Source of the DNA: Robiginitalea aestuariiviva
GTDB taxonomy: Bacteria > Bacteroidota > Bacteroidia > Flavobacteriales > Flavobacteriaceae
Assembly (NCBI RefSeq): GCF_029537735.1
Contig: NZ_JARPUQ010000002.1
Location: 549,536-613,535, forward strand
Length of the DNA stretch: 64,000 bases
Direction of reading: 5' to 3'
Numbering within the stretch: position 1 is the first letter of the stretch; every line of letters starts with the position of its first letter. The notes under the pieces are model-generated. The model had not been told where the DNA came from. It did not search any database and worked only from the letters and a program-made list of their open reading frames with translations. A program made the translations under genes and the position numbers. Of this stretch, positions 25,960 through 37,505 are shown in pieces.

Positions 25960-27102
25960 ATGCATATTGTGCTGATCCCGGACAAATTCAAAGGTTCCCT
26001 CACCGCTGCCCAGGTACGAGAAGCCCTGATGGCCGGGGTGCGCACGCACCTGCCCGAGGCGCGCTTCACGGCTTTTGAAGCCTCGGACGGGGGAGACGGT
26101 TTCCTGGATGCCGTGGCAGCCGTACGCCCGCTGCAGCGGCTGGAGGCCACGGTTTCGGACCCGCTGGGCCGCCCTGTGAAAGCGGCCTTTGGATGGGACC
26201 CTGAACAGGGAGAAGCCTTTGTGGAAATGGCGGCTGCCTCCGGCCTGGTATTGCTTTCTGAAGCAGAGCGCGATGCGATGCGAACCCATACCCGGGGCAC
26301 CGGGGAATTGATCCGGGCCGCTTTGGATGCTGGGGCGCATACGGTATATGTGGGCCTGGGGGGTAGTGCCACCTCGGACGGGGGTACCGGCCTGGCTGCT
26401 GCCCTGGGGTACGCCTTTCTGGATGCCAGCGGCAAAACGGTGGAACCCTGCGGGGGGAACCTCTCCCGTATGGTTGCCATCCGGCCTCCTGAAGGCCCGG
26501 TACTGCCGGAAGGCACCCGCATTTTTGCCGTAAACGATGTGTCCAACCCCCTTTGGGGGCCCAACGGGGCAGCCCGGGTCTACGCCCCCCAGAAAGGGGC
26601 GGGACCGGAGCAGGTACGATTGCTCGATGCAGGGCTGCGCCACCTGGACGCCCTGGTGCAAAGGGACCTGGGGTCCGACCAGGGGAAGTTGGCAGGCGCC
26701 GGGGCAGCCGGGGGTACGGCCTTTGGCCTGCGCGCCTTCCTGGGGGCCGAATTCCTGTCCGGGACCCATTACCTCTTCCGGATTACCGGCTTTGCGGAAC
26801 ACCTTACCGCAGCGCCGGTAGACCTGATCCTGACCGGGGAGGGCAAGATTGACGGGCAAAGTCTGCAGGGGAAACTACTGGATGGGGTATTACAGGAAGC
26901 GGCCCCCAGGGGGATCCCTGTGGTGGCGGTATGCGGGGCCTGCGATGCCCCGCTGGAAGACCTGAAGGCCCTGGGCCTGAAAGACCTCCTGGTTACGGCA
27001 GACCCCGGCAGGGACCTGGCCTGGAATATGGCGCACGGGTTTGAGCAGGTGCAACGCACCATGGCCGCCTATGCCAGCCGCCACCTGCCTATTGGATCGT
27101 AA
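25960..27102 (+). CDS. Glycerate kinase
   Basis: A 380-residue glycerate kinase of the GlxK/GarK type, phosphorylating D-glycerate with ATP. Family marks are I-V-L-I-P-D-K-F-K-G-S-L-T-A near the start, S-D-G-G-D-G-F, G-L-G-G-S-A-T-S-D-G-G-T-G near residue 130, N-D-V-S-N-P-L-W-G-P and L-T-G-E-G-K-I-D-G-Q-S near 290. ATG at 25960 gives the family length; the open frame upstream has no similarity. The end overlaps the convergent DUF4249 gene by 14 bases. Confidence 0.93.
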   Translation: MHIVLIPDKFKGSLTAAQVREALMAGVRTHLPEARFTAFEASDGGDGFLDAVAAVRPLQRLEATVSDPLGRPVKAAFGWDPEQGEAFVEMAAASGLVLLSEAERDAMRTHTRGTGELIRAALDAGAHTVYVGLGGSATSDGGTGLAAALGYAFLDASGKTVEPCGGNLSRMVAIRPPEGPVLPEGTRIFAVNDVSNPLWGPNGAARVYAPQKGAGPEQVRLLDAGLRHLDALVQRDLGSDQGKLAGAGAAGGTAFGLRAFLGAEFLSGTHYLFRITGFAEHLTAAPVDLILTGEGKIDGQSLQGKLLDGVLQEAAPRGIPVVAVCGACDAPLEDLKALGLKDLLVTADPGRDLAWNMAHGFEQVQRTMAAYASRHLPIGS

Positions 27103-27985
27103 TCTGGGCGCGGTCCACTTCCACGATGGCAAAATAGCCCAGGGGGAAGGTGTCGGGCCGGCCGGTATTGTCAAAGAGGTCGCGGTTGTCGATATCGGTC
27201 ACATCCACCAGGTTGCCCCGCACTGTAGCGGCCGGGGTCTGGAAGGGTCCCTGCTGGTCGCTTTGGACAATGAGTTCATCCATGTAGGCATAAAAGGCCG
27301 CATCCGCCCCCATCAGCTCCACCGTCTTTACCGTTCCCGGCTCAATGGGTTCCTCGTAGAAATATGAAAACTGGAAGAACTGCCCCTGGTAGAAAGTGTC
27401 CTCGGTTACCAGGAACAGGCCGGGGTCAAACTGGAACAGGTAATGGTCCACGGTAGTCCCGGGGTCTGTAAAGGCCACAATCACCTCGGTTTCGTCTCCC
27501 TCCAGCAGGGTAGCGCGCCCCTGCACCAGAAAATCGATGGGTGCCACGGGCTGGTACCAGGTTTGCGCCAGGTATTGCCGCCCCCGGTGCCGCAGCTGAA
27601 GGGTAAACCGCACCTCTGCATTCAGGAAAACCGTGGGGATGCGCTGGTCGAAGGTGGCGTTGGGGTCCGGGATGTACACCCCGCTACCCGGGGTTTCCTC
27701 GGCCAGGGAGGAGGTAAAGGATTCGATGAGTTGGTCCCCATCGAAGCGTTCTACCTGAATCAGGATGTTTTCGGCCTGGGTTACCGGTACCGGCTCGAAG
27801 AACCCAGCCGATTCCCGCAAGGTGATCCGGACGGGCACATAGGCTTCTGCAGGGTCCACCCGGATCAGGCCGTCCACAATCAGCCGGGGTTCGGCCTCCG
27901 GGGTGTCCACCTCGATCACGTCTTCGCAGCCACTGGCAAGGGGTAGCCAGAGCAAAAACAGCAGGAGGAAGCGTCTGGACAACAT
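27089..27985 (-). CDS. DUF4249 lipoprotein (second copy)
   Basis: A 298-residue lipoprotein with lipobox L-A-S-G-C near residue 19, followed by E-D-V-I-E-V-D-T-P-E, the usual DUF4249 opening. It shares long stretches with the gene immediately upstream, for example I-V-D/E-G-L-I-R-V and P-L-G-Y-F-A-I-V near the end, so the two are tandem paralogues. Members usually follow a TonB-dependent receptor, as here, and are thought to be surface partners of it; the ligand is unknown. Confidence 0.87.
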   Translation of the reverse strand: MLSRRFLLLFLLWLPLASGCEDVIEVDTPEAEPRLIVDGLIRVDPAEAYVPVRITLRESAGFFEPVPVTQAENILIQVERFDGDQLIESFTSSLAEETPGSGVYIPDPNATFDQRIPTVFLNAEVRFTLQLRHRGRQYLAQTWYQPVAPIDFLVQGRATLLEGDETEVIVAFTDPGTTVDHYLFQFDPGLFLVTEDTFYQGQFFQFSYFYEEPIEPGTVKTVELMGADAAFYAYMDELIVQSDQQGPFQTPAATVRGNLVDVTDIDNRDLFDNTGRPDTFPLGYFAIVEVDRAQITIQ

Positions 27986-27993
27986 AAGGCGGG

Positions 27994-28893
27994 TTATGGA
28001 ATAGTAATGGAATCCCGGAATTCCTGTACGATGGCAAAATAGCCCAGGGGGAAGACCTCGGGTTGCCCCGTACTGTCAAAGCGGTCGATGTTGTTCAGCC
28101 CGGTCACGTCAAACACATTCCCCCGTACCGTGGCCACGGGGGTCTGGAAGGGGTTGTTCTGGTCCTGAGATTGTTGTACCAGCAGGTTCATGTAGTTATA
28201 GAACTGTTGGTCCGCCCCCAGGATGCCCACCTCCAGGACGGTGCCCGGGGCAAAGCTTTGGTCGTAGAAATAAGAGAAGCCAAAGGTCTGCCCTTTGTAA
28301 AAGGTATCTTCCGTGGGCAGGTATTCCCCAAACCCCAGGTCCAGGATGTAGAAATTGTCCTGGTCCGGCAGGTCCGTATAGGTTACCTGCAGTTCCGTTT
28401 CGTCTGCTTCAAAGAGGGAATCCTCGCCCAGGGCCAGCTGGTCGATAGGGACGGAGGGCGCGTAACGGGTCTGTGCGGCATACCTTCGTCCGTTCCTGGT
28501 GATGACCAGGGTGTAGAGTGCGTCTTCATTCACGATACTGGTGGCAATGCGCTCGTCTACATCGCCGGGTACCACTACCGGGATGTAGACCCCGTTGCCT
28601 TCCGGACTCAGCTCCAGTTCCGAATTGCCCGTTTCCACGCTGCCGTCCGCCTTGAAGACCTGCAGGATGATGGTCACCTCCTCGGCATCGTCTACCGGGC
28701 GGATCTCCCCGAAGAAGGAAGCTGTTTCGCTCAGGCGGATGGCTACCGGCAGGTACTGCTGGGTGGTGTCTACCCGGATAAGCCCCTCCACGATCAGCCG
28801 GGTCTCGGTTTCCGGGGTTTCCACCTCGATCACGTCCTCGCACCCCGTCAGGCCCAACAGGGCCAGCACTGCTATCCCAATCCACTGTTTCAT
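27994..28893 (-). CDS. DUF4249 lipoprotein (first copy)
   Basis: A 299-residue lipoprotein (lipobox L-T-G-C near residue 18) with the same E-D-V-I-E-V-E-T-P-E start and similar length as its downstream paralogue. Its ATG directly follows the TonB receptor stop codon without a gap, so the three genes form one operon. The beta-rich body and C-terminal G-Y-F-A-I-V motif fit DUF4249. Confidence 0.88.
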   Translation of the reverse strand: MKQWIGIAVLALLGLTGCEDVIEVETPETETRLIVEGLIRVDTTQQYLPVAIRLSETASFFGEIRPVDDAEEVTIILQVFKADGSVETGNSELELSPEGNGVYIPVVVPGDVDERIATSIVNEDALYTLVITRNGRRYAAQTRYAPSVPIDQLALGEDSLFEADETELQVTYTDLPDQDNFYILDLGFGEYLPTEDTFYKGQTFGFSYFYDQSFAPGTVLEVGILGADQQFYNYMNLLVQQSQDQNNPFQTPVATVRGNVFDVTGLNNIDRFDSTGQPEVFPLGYFAIVQEFRDSITIP

Positions 28894-31296
28894 CTAAAAA
28901 CGGAAATTATAGGTTACCGAGGGCACGATCCCGAAGATGGAGGTTCGGATGGCTTCGTTCCGCCCGGTATCCTGGTTTTGCCTGAAATTGATGGACGCCG
29001 CATTATAGCGGTTGTATACGTTGTAAATGCTGAACACCCACTCGCCCTTTACCTTCTTTCCCGGGCGGATGGGCCGCAGCGTGGCCGCTATATCCAGGCG
29101 GTGGTAGTCCGGCAGGCGCTGCACGTTGCGCAGGCCGTAGTAGGGTACCACCAGCCCTTCAAACTGGAATTGCCCCACCGGGTAATTGGTGGGTTGCCCG
29201 GACTGGTAGATGAAATTGGAGTTGAGGCTCCAGCGGTCGCTGAGGCGAAAGCTCCCGTAGACCGAAACGTCATGGCGCTTGTCATAAGGGGTGTAGTACC
29301 ACTGCCCGAAGTTGATGCCGGGCTCCTCTACGGTGCGCCCGGTGTCCGTCAGGGTGTTGCGGCCCGGGGTGCGCTGTTCGGATTTGGACAGGGTGTAGGC
29401 CAGCCAGCCGGTAAACCGCCCCGTGTTTTTGCGCAGCAGCAGCTCCCAGCCATAGGCCCGGGCTTCCCCGTTCAGGATCACCTGCTCAATGGCCTCATTG
29501 GCAATCAGGTTGGCCCCGTCAATGTAATCGATGCGGTTGTCCACCGTCTTGTAGAACACTTCGGACTCCAGGCTGTAGGCGCCCCCGCCAAAATTCCGGA
29601 AATACCCCAGGGCGTACTGGTCCAGCAGTTGGGGGCGGGTATAGGGCCCGCTCGGGGTCCACACATCCAAAGGGGTAGGGGAGTTGGTGTTGGACAACAG
29701 GTGGAGGTACTGGGCCATGCGGGTGTAGCTGGCCTTCACGGAAGCCCGGTCACTCAGGGTATAGGCCACGGAGAGCCTGGGCTCCAGATTCAGGAATTTC
29801 TCCAGGGTTTGGAAGCGGTCGGCGCGTAAGGTATCTATCGGGGTACCCTCCTGGTAGACCAGGCTGAATTCGTCAAAATCCACCGGGTTGTCATTCGCAT
29901 ATACGTAGAACTCGTCCTGCCCCAGGCGGTTAAACTGGCTAATGCGCAGCCCATATCCCACACTCAGCTTTGGGGTCAGTTCCTGGGTTACATCGGCATA
30001 AATGGCATTTTCATTCGCGTATTTTTTGACCAGCTGTTCCTCCACAATCCCGGAGGAGGGCTTGTTGGGGCTGATGCGCCCCGGGTTAAAGACGTAGTAG
30101 GTGTTGTGCATCCCGTAATTCAGCTGGAAGCTGTCGCTCAGGTAGTGTTTCAGGTCGTATTTCAGGTTGAAATTCCGGATGCCCGAATTCCACTCAAACC
30201 CTACAAAATCCAGCTCCAGCCCATAGTAATAGTCGGAGTAGATCAGAGAGAGGTTTGAAAAGAGTTTGTCTGAAAACAGGTGGTTCCACCGGAAATTCAC
30301 CACCGCGTTCCCGTAGGTGTTCACAAAGAGGTCGGCAATACTAAAGAGGTCCCGCCCGAAATACCCGGAGAGGTAGAGGTTGTTGCGGGCGTTGATTCTA
30401 TAGTTCAGCTTGGTATTCAAATCGTAGAAATACGCCTTGTTGTCCAGGTCAAACAGGGGCAGGAACAAATGGGCGTAAGAAGCGCGACCCCCCACCAGGA
30501 AGGCGGACTGGTCCTGTACAATGGGTCCCTCGGCCAACAACCGGCTGGCCACAGCCCCGATCCCGCCATTCATCCGGAAGGCTTTGCTGTTCCCCTCCTT
30601 CTGGTAGATGTCCAGCACGGAGGAAACCCGCCCCCCGTACCGGGCCGGGATCCCGCCCTTGAAGAGTTTTACATCCTTGATGGCATCGGGGTTAAAGACG
30701 GAGAAAAAACCAAAGAGGTGGGAAGAGTTAAAGATGGTGGCCTCGTCCAGCAGGATCAGGTTCTGGTCTGCGGCCCCGCCACGCACGTTAAAACCGCTGG
30801 AGGCTTCCCCGGCATTGGTAACTCCGGGCAGCAGCAAAATGGATTTGATCACATCGGCCTCGCCCAGCACCACGGGGATGTTCTTGATGGTGGCCGCCTG
30901 CAGGGTGGCCACACTCATCTGGGGTTCCCGGATGTCGAGTCGCTCCGCGTCGTCGGTTACCACTACCTCCTCCAATTCCTCGGCCTGGGGTTCCAGGCTC
31001 AGGCTCAGGCGGCGGTCCTGGTCAAAAACGATCTCCCTGCGCACCTCCTGGAAGCCCAGGTAGCGGAAAACCACCTGGTAGGTGCCTTCCGGCAGGGTCA
31101 GGGAATAAAAGCCATATTCGTTGGTAACGGCCCCGGATCGCAGTTCCGGGACCAGGATGCTCACCCCGATCAGGGTCTCGCCCGTGCCCGCTTCGGTCAG
31201 GGTGCCACTTAGGGTATACCGGTTCTGGGCCAGCAGGCCTGTGGAGAGCAGGAGCATAAGCCCGGGCAGGAGTTGGTTGCAAAGGAAGCGCTTCAT
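28894..31296 (-). CDS. TonB-dependent receptor with carboxypeptidase-like domain
   Basis: An 800-residue outer membrane receptor. Signal peptide about 1-24 (S-T-G-L-L-A-Q), carboxypeptidase-regulatory-like domain about 25-110 (T-L-T-E-A-G-T-G-E-T-L-I-G-V), plug about 120-230 (L-G-E-A-D-V-I-K-S-I-L-L-L-P-G-V and F-N-V-R-G-G-A-A-D-Q-N), then the barrel ending in Y-N-F-R-F. This plug type is the one that regularly pairs with DUF4249 proteins. ATG at 31296 is the first start that gives a proper signal peptide. Confidence 0.92.
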   Translation of the reverse strand: MKRFLCNQLLPGLMLLLSTGLLAQNRYTLSGTLTEAGTGETLIGVSILVPELRSGAVTNEYGFYSLTLPEGTYQVVFRYLGFQEVRREIVFDQDRRLSLSLEPQAEELEEVVVTDDAERLDIREPQMSVATLQAATIKNIPVVLGEADVIKSILLLPGVTNAGEASSGFNVRGGAADQNLILLDEATIFNSSHLFGFFSVFNPDAIKDVKLFKGGIPARYGGRVSSVLDIYQKEGNSKAFRMNGGIGAVASRLLAEGPIVQDQSAFLVGGRASYAHLFLPLFDLDNKAYFYDLNTKLNYRINARNNLYLSGYFGRDLFSIADLFVNTYGNAVVNFRWNHLFSDKLFSNLSLIYSDYYYGLELDFVGFEWNSGIRNFNLKYDLKHYLSDSFQLNYGMHNTYYVFNPGRISPNKPSSGIVEEQLVKKYANENAIYADVTQELTPKLSVGYGLRISQFNRLGQDEFYVYANDNPVDFDEFSLVYQEGTPIDTLRADRFQTLEKFLNLEPRLSVAYTLSDRASVKASYTRMAQYLHLLSNTNSPTPLDVWTPSGPYTRPQLLDQYALGYFRNFGGGAYSLESEVFYKTVDNRIDYIDGANLIANEAIEQVILNGEARAYGWELLLRKNTGRFTGWLAYTLSKSEQRTPGRNTLTDTGRTVEEPGINFGQWYYTPYDKRHDVSVYGSFRLSDRWSLNSNFIYQSGQPTNYPVGQFQFEGLVVPYYGLRNVQRLPDYHRLDIAATLRPIRPGKKVKGEWVFSIYNVYNRYNAASINFRQNQDTGRNEAIRTSIFGIVPSVTYNFRF

Positions 31297-31339
31297 GCGG
31301 CGGTTTAGGGAGGTAGGTGGTCTGAGCCTTAAAAATAAC

Positions 31340-31366
31340 AAAGCCCCGGTTCTCCGGGGCTTTTTT
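31340..31366 (-). terminator. Intrinsic terminator of idh
   Basis: AAAGCCCCGG (31340-31349) pairs with CCGGGGCTTT (31354-31363) over a four-base loop, nine bases after the idh stop. Confidence 0.88.
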
Positions 31367-31375
31367 AACGTTTTC

Positions 31376-34221
<2,846 letters not shown>

Positions 34222-35490
34222 TCAGCGGCGATCCTCACGCCGCAGTTGCCGCTGGATCTTGCGGATGGCAGATTCAATGGATTTGTCCGGCTCTATTATA
34301 TTGTATTCCCCCCAGAAATCCGGATCGGAAAAGCCTTCTGCCGCATCGCTCAGGATTATGGAGGATTTCACCCGGTCGCGCAACCGGGGTACAATCCCGT
34401 CCGGGTTGGGTTCCCAATCCGTCACGGCCATCTCCAGGCTCAGGCTGTAAACCGAGTTAAAGAGCCTGCGGTCCCAGTCAACCTTGAATTCCAGCAGGGC
34501 GTTGCTATAGGAATAATACCATCGCCCGTCCTGTTCCCGATAGTCTACCCGATAAGAGATCTGGGTAGGGGTTACCTGCACATTGGCCGGCTTGCGGCGC
34601 ACAAACATCCTGCTGGCCATGGCCTCGTCCGTGATGTTCAGGGAGTATATGGCGCTGGTAAGCACCTTGCGTTCGGCATCGATATACAGCCGCCCGCGGA
34701 ACATGGGTTCCAGGATGGACTCCCGCTGCCGGAAACCAATTACGTAAACCAGGCGGTCGTCCACGGTCGTATTGCGCTCATAAAAGAACTGGTAATCGTC
34801 TATGTATTCGGCAGACAGGAGGTAGTCCGGATACTTCATCACATCCACAAAAAGGGCATTAAAAGGGCCGCCCTGCAATTTCAGGGCTACCGTGTCCAGG
34901 CGGGAGTAATCCGTGCTTTTACGCGCCTTGTAGAGTTCCACGGCATCCTGCCGGTCCGAGGTGTAGGGCGCTTTGTAGATCTGTACCACGGCTTCGGCCA
35001 GGGAGGCATTCCGCCGCCGTTTTTTGATGGTTTCCCGGTAAAAGGCGGTCATTTTAACCGGCTTGTCCAGGTAGTTTTCCCCTTTTTTGCGGAGGGCGTC
35101 CTTTACCAGCTGGGTGGCATCGGCCGGGGCGGCCACGTTTACTTCAGGCAGGGAAGTCACAGAAACGCTCAGCGATATTTCAAGGGGTTCCCGGCCGAAG
35201 GCCGATAAGGGGATCTGCCGGCTTCGGTACCCCAGGTAGGTCACTACTATGCGCCCTTCCTCCAGGTCCGGCGGGACCTTCAGCAGGAATTCACCTTCGG
35301 CGTTGGTCACCGTGGTGAGGTTTTGTCCTTCCAGGGCCAGGGAAGCAAAGACCAGGGGGTCTCCGTTTTGCGAATCCACCACCACGCCCTGCAGGGCCCT
35401 GTAATCCTGGGGCTCCCCAGAGGCTTCCTGGGAGCGGGCCGGATACCAGGCCAGGCATCCGAGCATTATGAGGGTCATCAATCGTTTCAC
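34222..35490 (-). CDS. Carboxypeptidase-regulatory-like domain outer membrane-associated protein
   Basis: A 422-residue secreted protein. The signal peptide is about 1-20, followed by a carboxypeptidase-regulatory-like beta sandwich (about 28-115, with V-V-D-S-Q-N-G-D-P-L-V-F-A-S and V-T-Y-L-G-Y-R-S). A long domain (about 120-400) begins L-V-K-D-A-L-R-K-K-G-E-N-Y and contains M-T-A-F-Y-R-E-T-I-K, the hallmark of the DUF5686-like proteins of Bacteroidota. The C-terminus is very basic (R-K-I-Q-R-Q-L-R-R-E-D-R-R). Function unknown, probably envelope maintenance. Confidence 0.85.
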   Translation of the reverse strand: MKRLMTLIMLGCLAWYPARSQEASGEPQDYRALQGVVVDSQNGDPLVFASLALEGQNLTTVTNAEGEFLLKVPPDLEEGRIVVTYLGYRSRQIPLSAFGREPLEISLSVSVTSLPEVNVAAPADATQLVKDALRKKGENYLDKPVKMTAFYRETIKKRRRNASLAEAVVQIYKAPYTSDRQDAVELYKARKSTDYSRLDTVALKLQGGPFNALFVDVMKYPDYLLSAEYIDDYQFFYERNTTVDDRLVYVIGFRQRESILEPMFRGRLYIDAERKVLTSAIYSLNITDEAMASRMFVRRKPANVQVTPTQISYRVDYREQDGRWYYSYSNALLEFKVDWDRRLFNSVYSLSLEMAVTDWEPNPDGIVPRLRDRVKSSIILSDAAEGFSDPDFWGEYNIIEPDKSIESAIRKIQRQLRREDRR

Positions 35491-35644
35491 AGCAATTCAT
35501 TTACGGGTAGGCCCGGGATGGGAACCCGGGAAGTTTCCTACTCTAAAGGTACTCAATTTTTGGTTTTTCTTCAAGGGGTTGGGCCCATGGGACAGGCTGT
35601 AATTTCCAGGATTTCTTATCTTGGGGGGAACCAACCTGAACCCA

Positions 35645-36907
35645 ATGGACAAACGCCATTTCCTGAGGCACCTGGGGGTCGCCACCCTGGCCTCGCCCCT
35701 GCTGCTTTCCGCCCTCCCATCCGGGCCGGCTGTGGAAGAGCCCTGGCCGGACCCCTCGGACGAAGCCGCATTCTGGGCCCGCGTGCGCCTGGATTATGAA
35801 CTCAAGCCGGACTACATCAACCTCGAGAGCGGATATTACAACATCATTCCCAGGCCCACCCTCCAATATTTCCTGGAGCAGGTGCGAATGGTGAATTACG
35901 AAGGTTCCCATTATATGCGTACCGTGCAATGGGAAAACAAGAAACAGATGGCGGCCCGACTGGCTGCCCTGATAAATGCACCGGCAGATACTGTGGTAAT
36001 TACCCGCAATACCACTGAATCGCTGGACCTGGTTATTGGCGGATACCCCTGGAAACAGGGCGATGAAGCCGTTTTTGCCGAACAGGATTACGGCGCCATG
36101 CAGATGCAGTTCCAGCAGGTGGCTGCCCGTCATGGGGTGGTCAACCGGGTAGTTTCCCTGCCCCAGCACCCGACTTCGGATGAGGAGATCGTCGCCCTGT
36201 ACGAGGCGGCCATTACCCCCCGCACCCGCTTGCTGATGGTGTGTCATATGGTGAACATTACCGGGCAGATCCTTCCGGTTCGCAAGATATGTGACATGGC
36301 TCACCGCCATGGGGTGGAGGTCATGGTGGACGGGGCTCACAGCGTGGCCCACCACCAGGTAGACCTGCAGGCCCTGGATTGCGACTATTACGGCTCCAGC
36401 CTCCACAAGTGGCTGGCAACCCCCCTGGGGGCCGGCCTGCTATACGTGAAAAAGCCACACATTTCGAAAATATGGCCGCTTTTGGCCGAACACCACCGGG
36501 AGCCCTCGGATATTGGAAGGCTAAACCACACCGGGACCCACCCGGTGCATACGGACCTGGCCATTGCGGCGTCCCTGGATTATCTGGAGCGCCTGGGCCC
36601 GGCCCGGAAAGAGGCACGGCTCAGGGCCTTGCAGCGCTATTGGACGGAGCAGCTCCGGGGCGTGTCCGGAGTGCTGGTCAATACCCCGGAAGACCCGGCC
36701 CGCCATTGCGGTATCGGGAATGTGGGGATTGAAGGCATGGATCCGGTAGCCATGGCAAAAGACCTTTTGGAGCACCACGGCATCTTTACGGTAGGGATCC
36801 GGGATGCGGGGGTTTGGGGCTGTCGCATCACCCCCAATGTCTTTACAACCCACGCGGAACTGGACCAACTGGTAGAAGCAGTCACCCAGATGGCCCGTAC
36901 CCACTAA
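35645..36907 (+). CDS. Secreted class V aminotransferase (isopenicillin N epimerase-like)
   Basis: A 420-residue PLP enzyme with an N-terminal export signal (M-D-K-R-H-F-L-R-H-L-G then a hydrophobic stretch to about residue 26). The aminotransferase V domain has N-L-E-S-G-Y-Y-N near residue 60, T-R-N-T-T-E-S-L-D (cofactor phosphate), D-G-A-H-S-V-A-H-H and the PLP Lys in S-S-L-H-K-W-L near residue 258. Relatives are isopenicillin N epimerase-like or cysteine desulfurase-like proteins; a periplasmic substrate is unknown. ATG at 35645 keeps the signal; a partial -7 box lies upstream. Confidence 0.9.
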   Translation: MDKRHFLRHLGVATLASPLLLSALPSGPAVEEPWPDPSDEAAFWARVRLDYELKPDYINLESGYYNIIPRPTLQYFLEQVRMVNYEGSHYMRTVQWENKKQMAARLAALINAPADTVVITRNTTESLDLVIGGYPWKQGDEAVFAEQDYGAMQMQFQQVAARHGVVNRVVSLPQHPTSDEEIVALYEAAITPRTRLLMVCHMVNITGQILPVRKICDMAHRHGVEVMVDGAHSVAHHQVDLQALDCDYYGSSLHKWLATPLGAGLLYVKKPHISKIWPLLAEHHREPSDIGRLNHTGTHPVHTDLAIAASLDYLERLGPARKEARLRALQRYWTEQLRGVSGVLVNTPEDPARHCGIGNVGIEGMDPVAMAKDLLEHHGIFTVGIRDAGVWGCRITPNVFTTHAELDQLVEAVTQMARTH

Positions 36908-37016
36908 CACGCTTAAAAACCTGATCCTTATCATACAAATTGCAACAGCCCTCCCGTACCTTGGAGGCTTGAAACCCAACCAAAAACCATTCTGAAACCC
37001 TAAAACCGCTTATATA

Positions 37017-37505
37017 ATGACCACAATCCAAAACAACCCGAAGCTGGCCACGGGCCTGGTATTGCTTCGGGTCTTTATCGGCTGGCATTTCCTTTACGAG
37101 GGAATCGTGAAGGTCTACAACCCGGACTGGACCAGTTTCGGGTACCTGGCCTCGGCCCAGGGGCCCTTCAAGTCCGTTTTCGGGGCCCTGACCTCGGAAG
37201 CCGTGCTGCCCTGGGTAGATACCCTTAACTGGCTGGCCCTGGTGTTTGTCGGCATCACCCTGATCCTGGGGGTGTTCGAGAAAGCCGGAGCCGTGGCAGG
37301 CATGGTCCTGCTCGCCCTGTATTACCTGGCACACCCGTCCTTTCCCGGGCTGGAGCAGCTCAATGCCGAAGGCAGCTACTGGCTGGTAAATAAGAACCTA
37401 ATTGAAATGGTGGCCTGTTACGTCCTGTTCCTGCAGCCCACCGGGGGCTGTTTTGGCCTCCAACGTGTTTTAAATGCATCCAAAACCAAAACTGAAAAAT
37501 CATGA
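37017..37505 (+). CDS. DoxX family membrane protein
   Basis: A 162-residue protein with four membrane helices (about 12-30, 70-90, 95-115 and 130-148). It fits the DoxX family: L-R-V-F-I-G-W-H-F-L-Y-E-G and K-V-Y-N-P-D-W at the start are typical. DoxX proteins act as subunits or partners of membrane oxidoreductases. The stop overlaps the start of the Gfo/Idh/MocA gene (ATGA), so the two are translationally coupled and probably work together. Confidence 0.88.
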   Translation: MTTIQNNPKLATGLVLLRVFIGWHFLYEGIVKVYNPDWTSFGYLASAQGPFKSVFGALTSEAVLPWVDTLNWLALVFVGITLILGVFEKAGAVAGMVLLALYYLAHPSFPGLEQLNAEGSYWLVNKNLIEMVACYVLFLQPTGGCFGLQRVLNASKTKTEKS

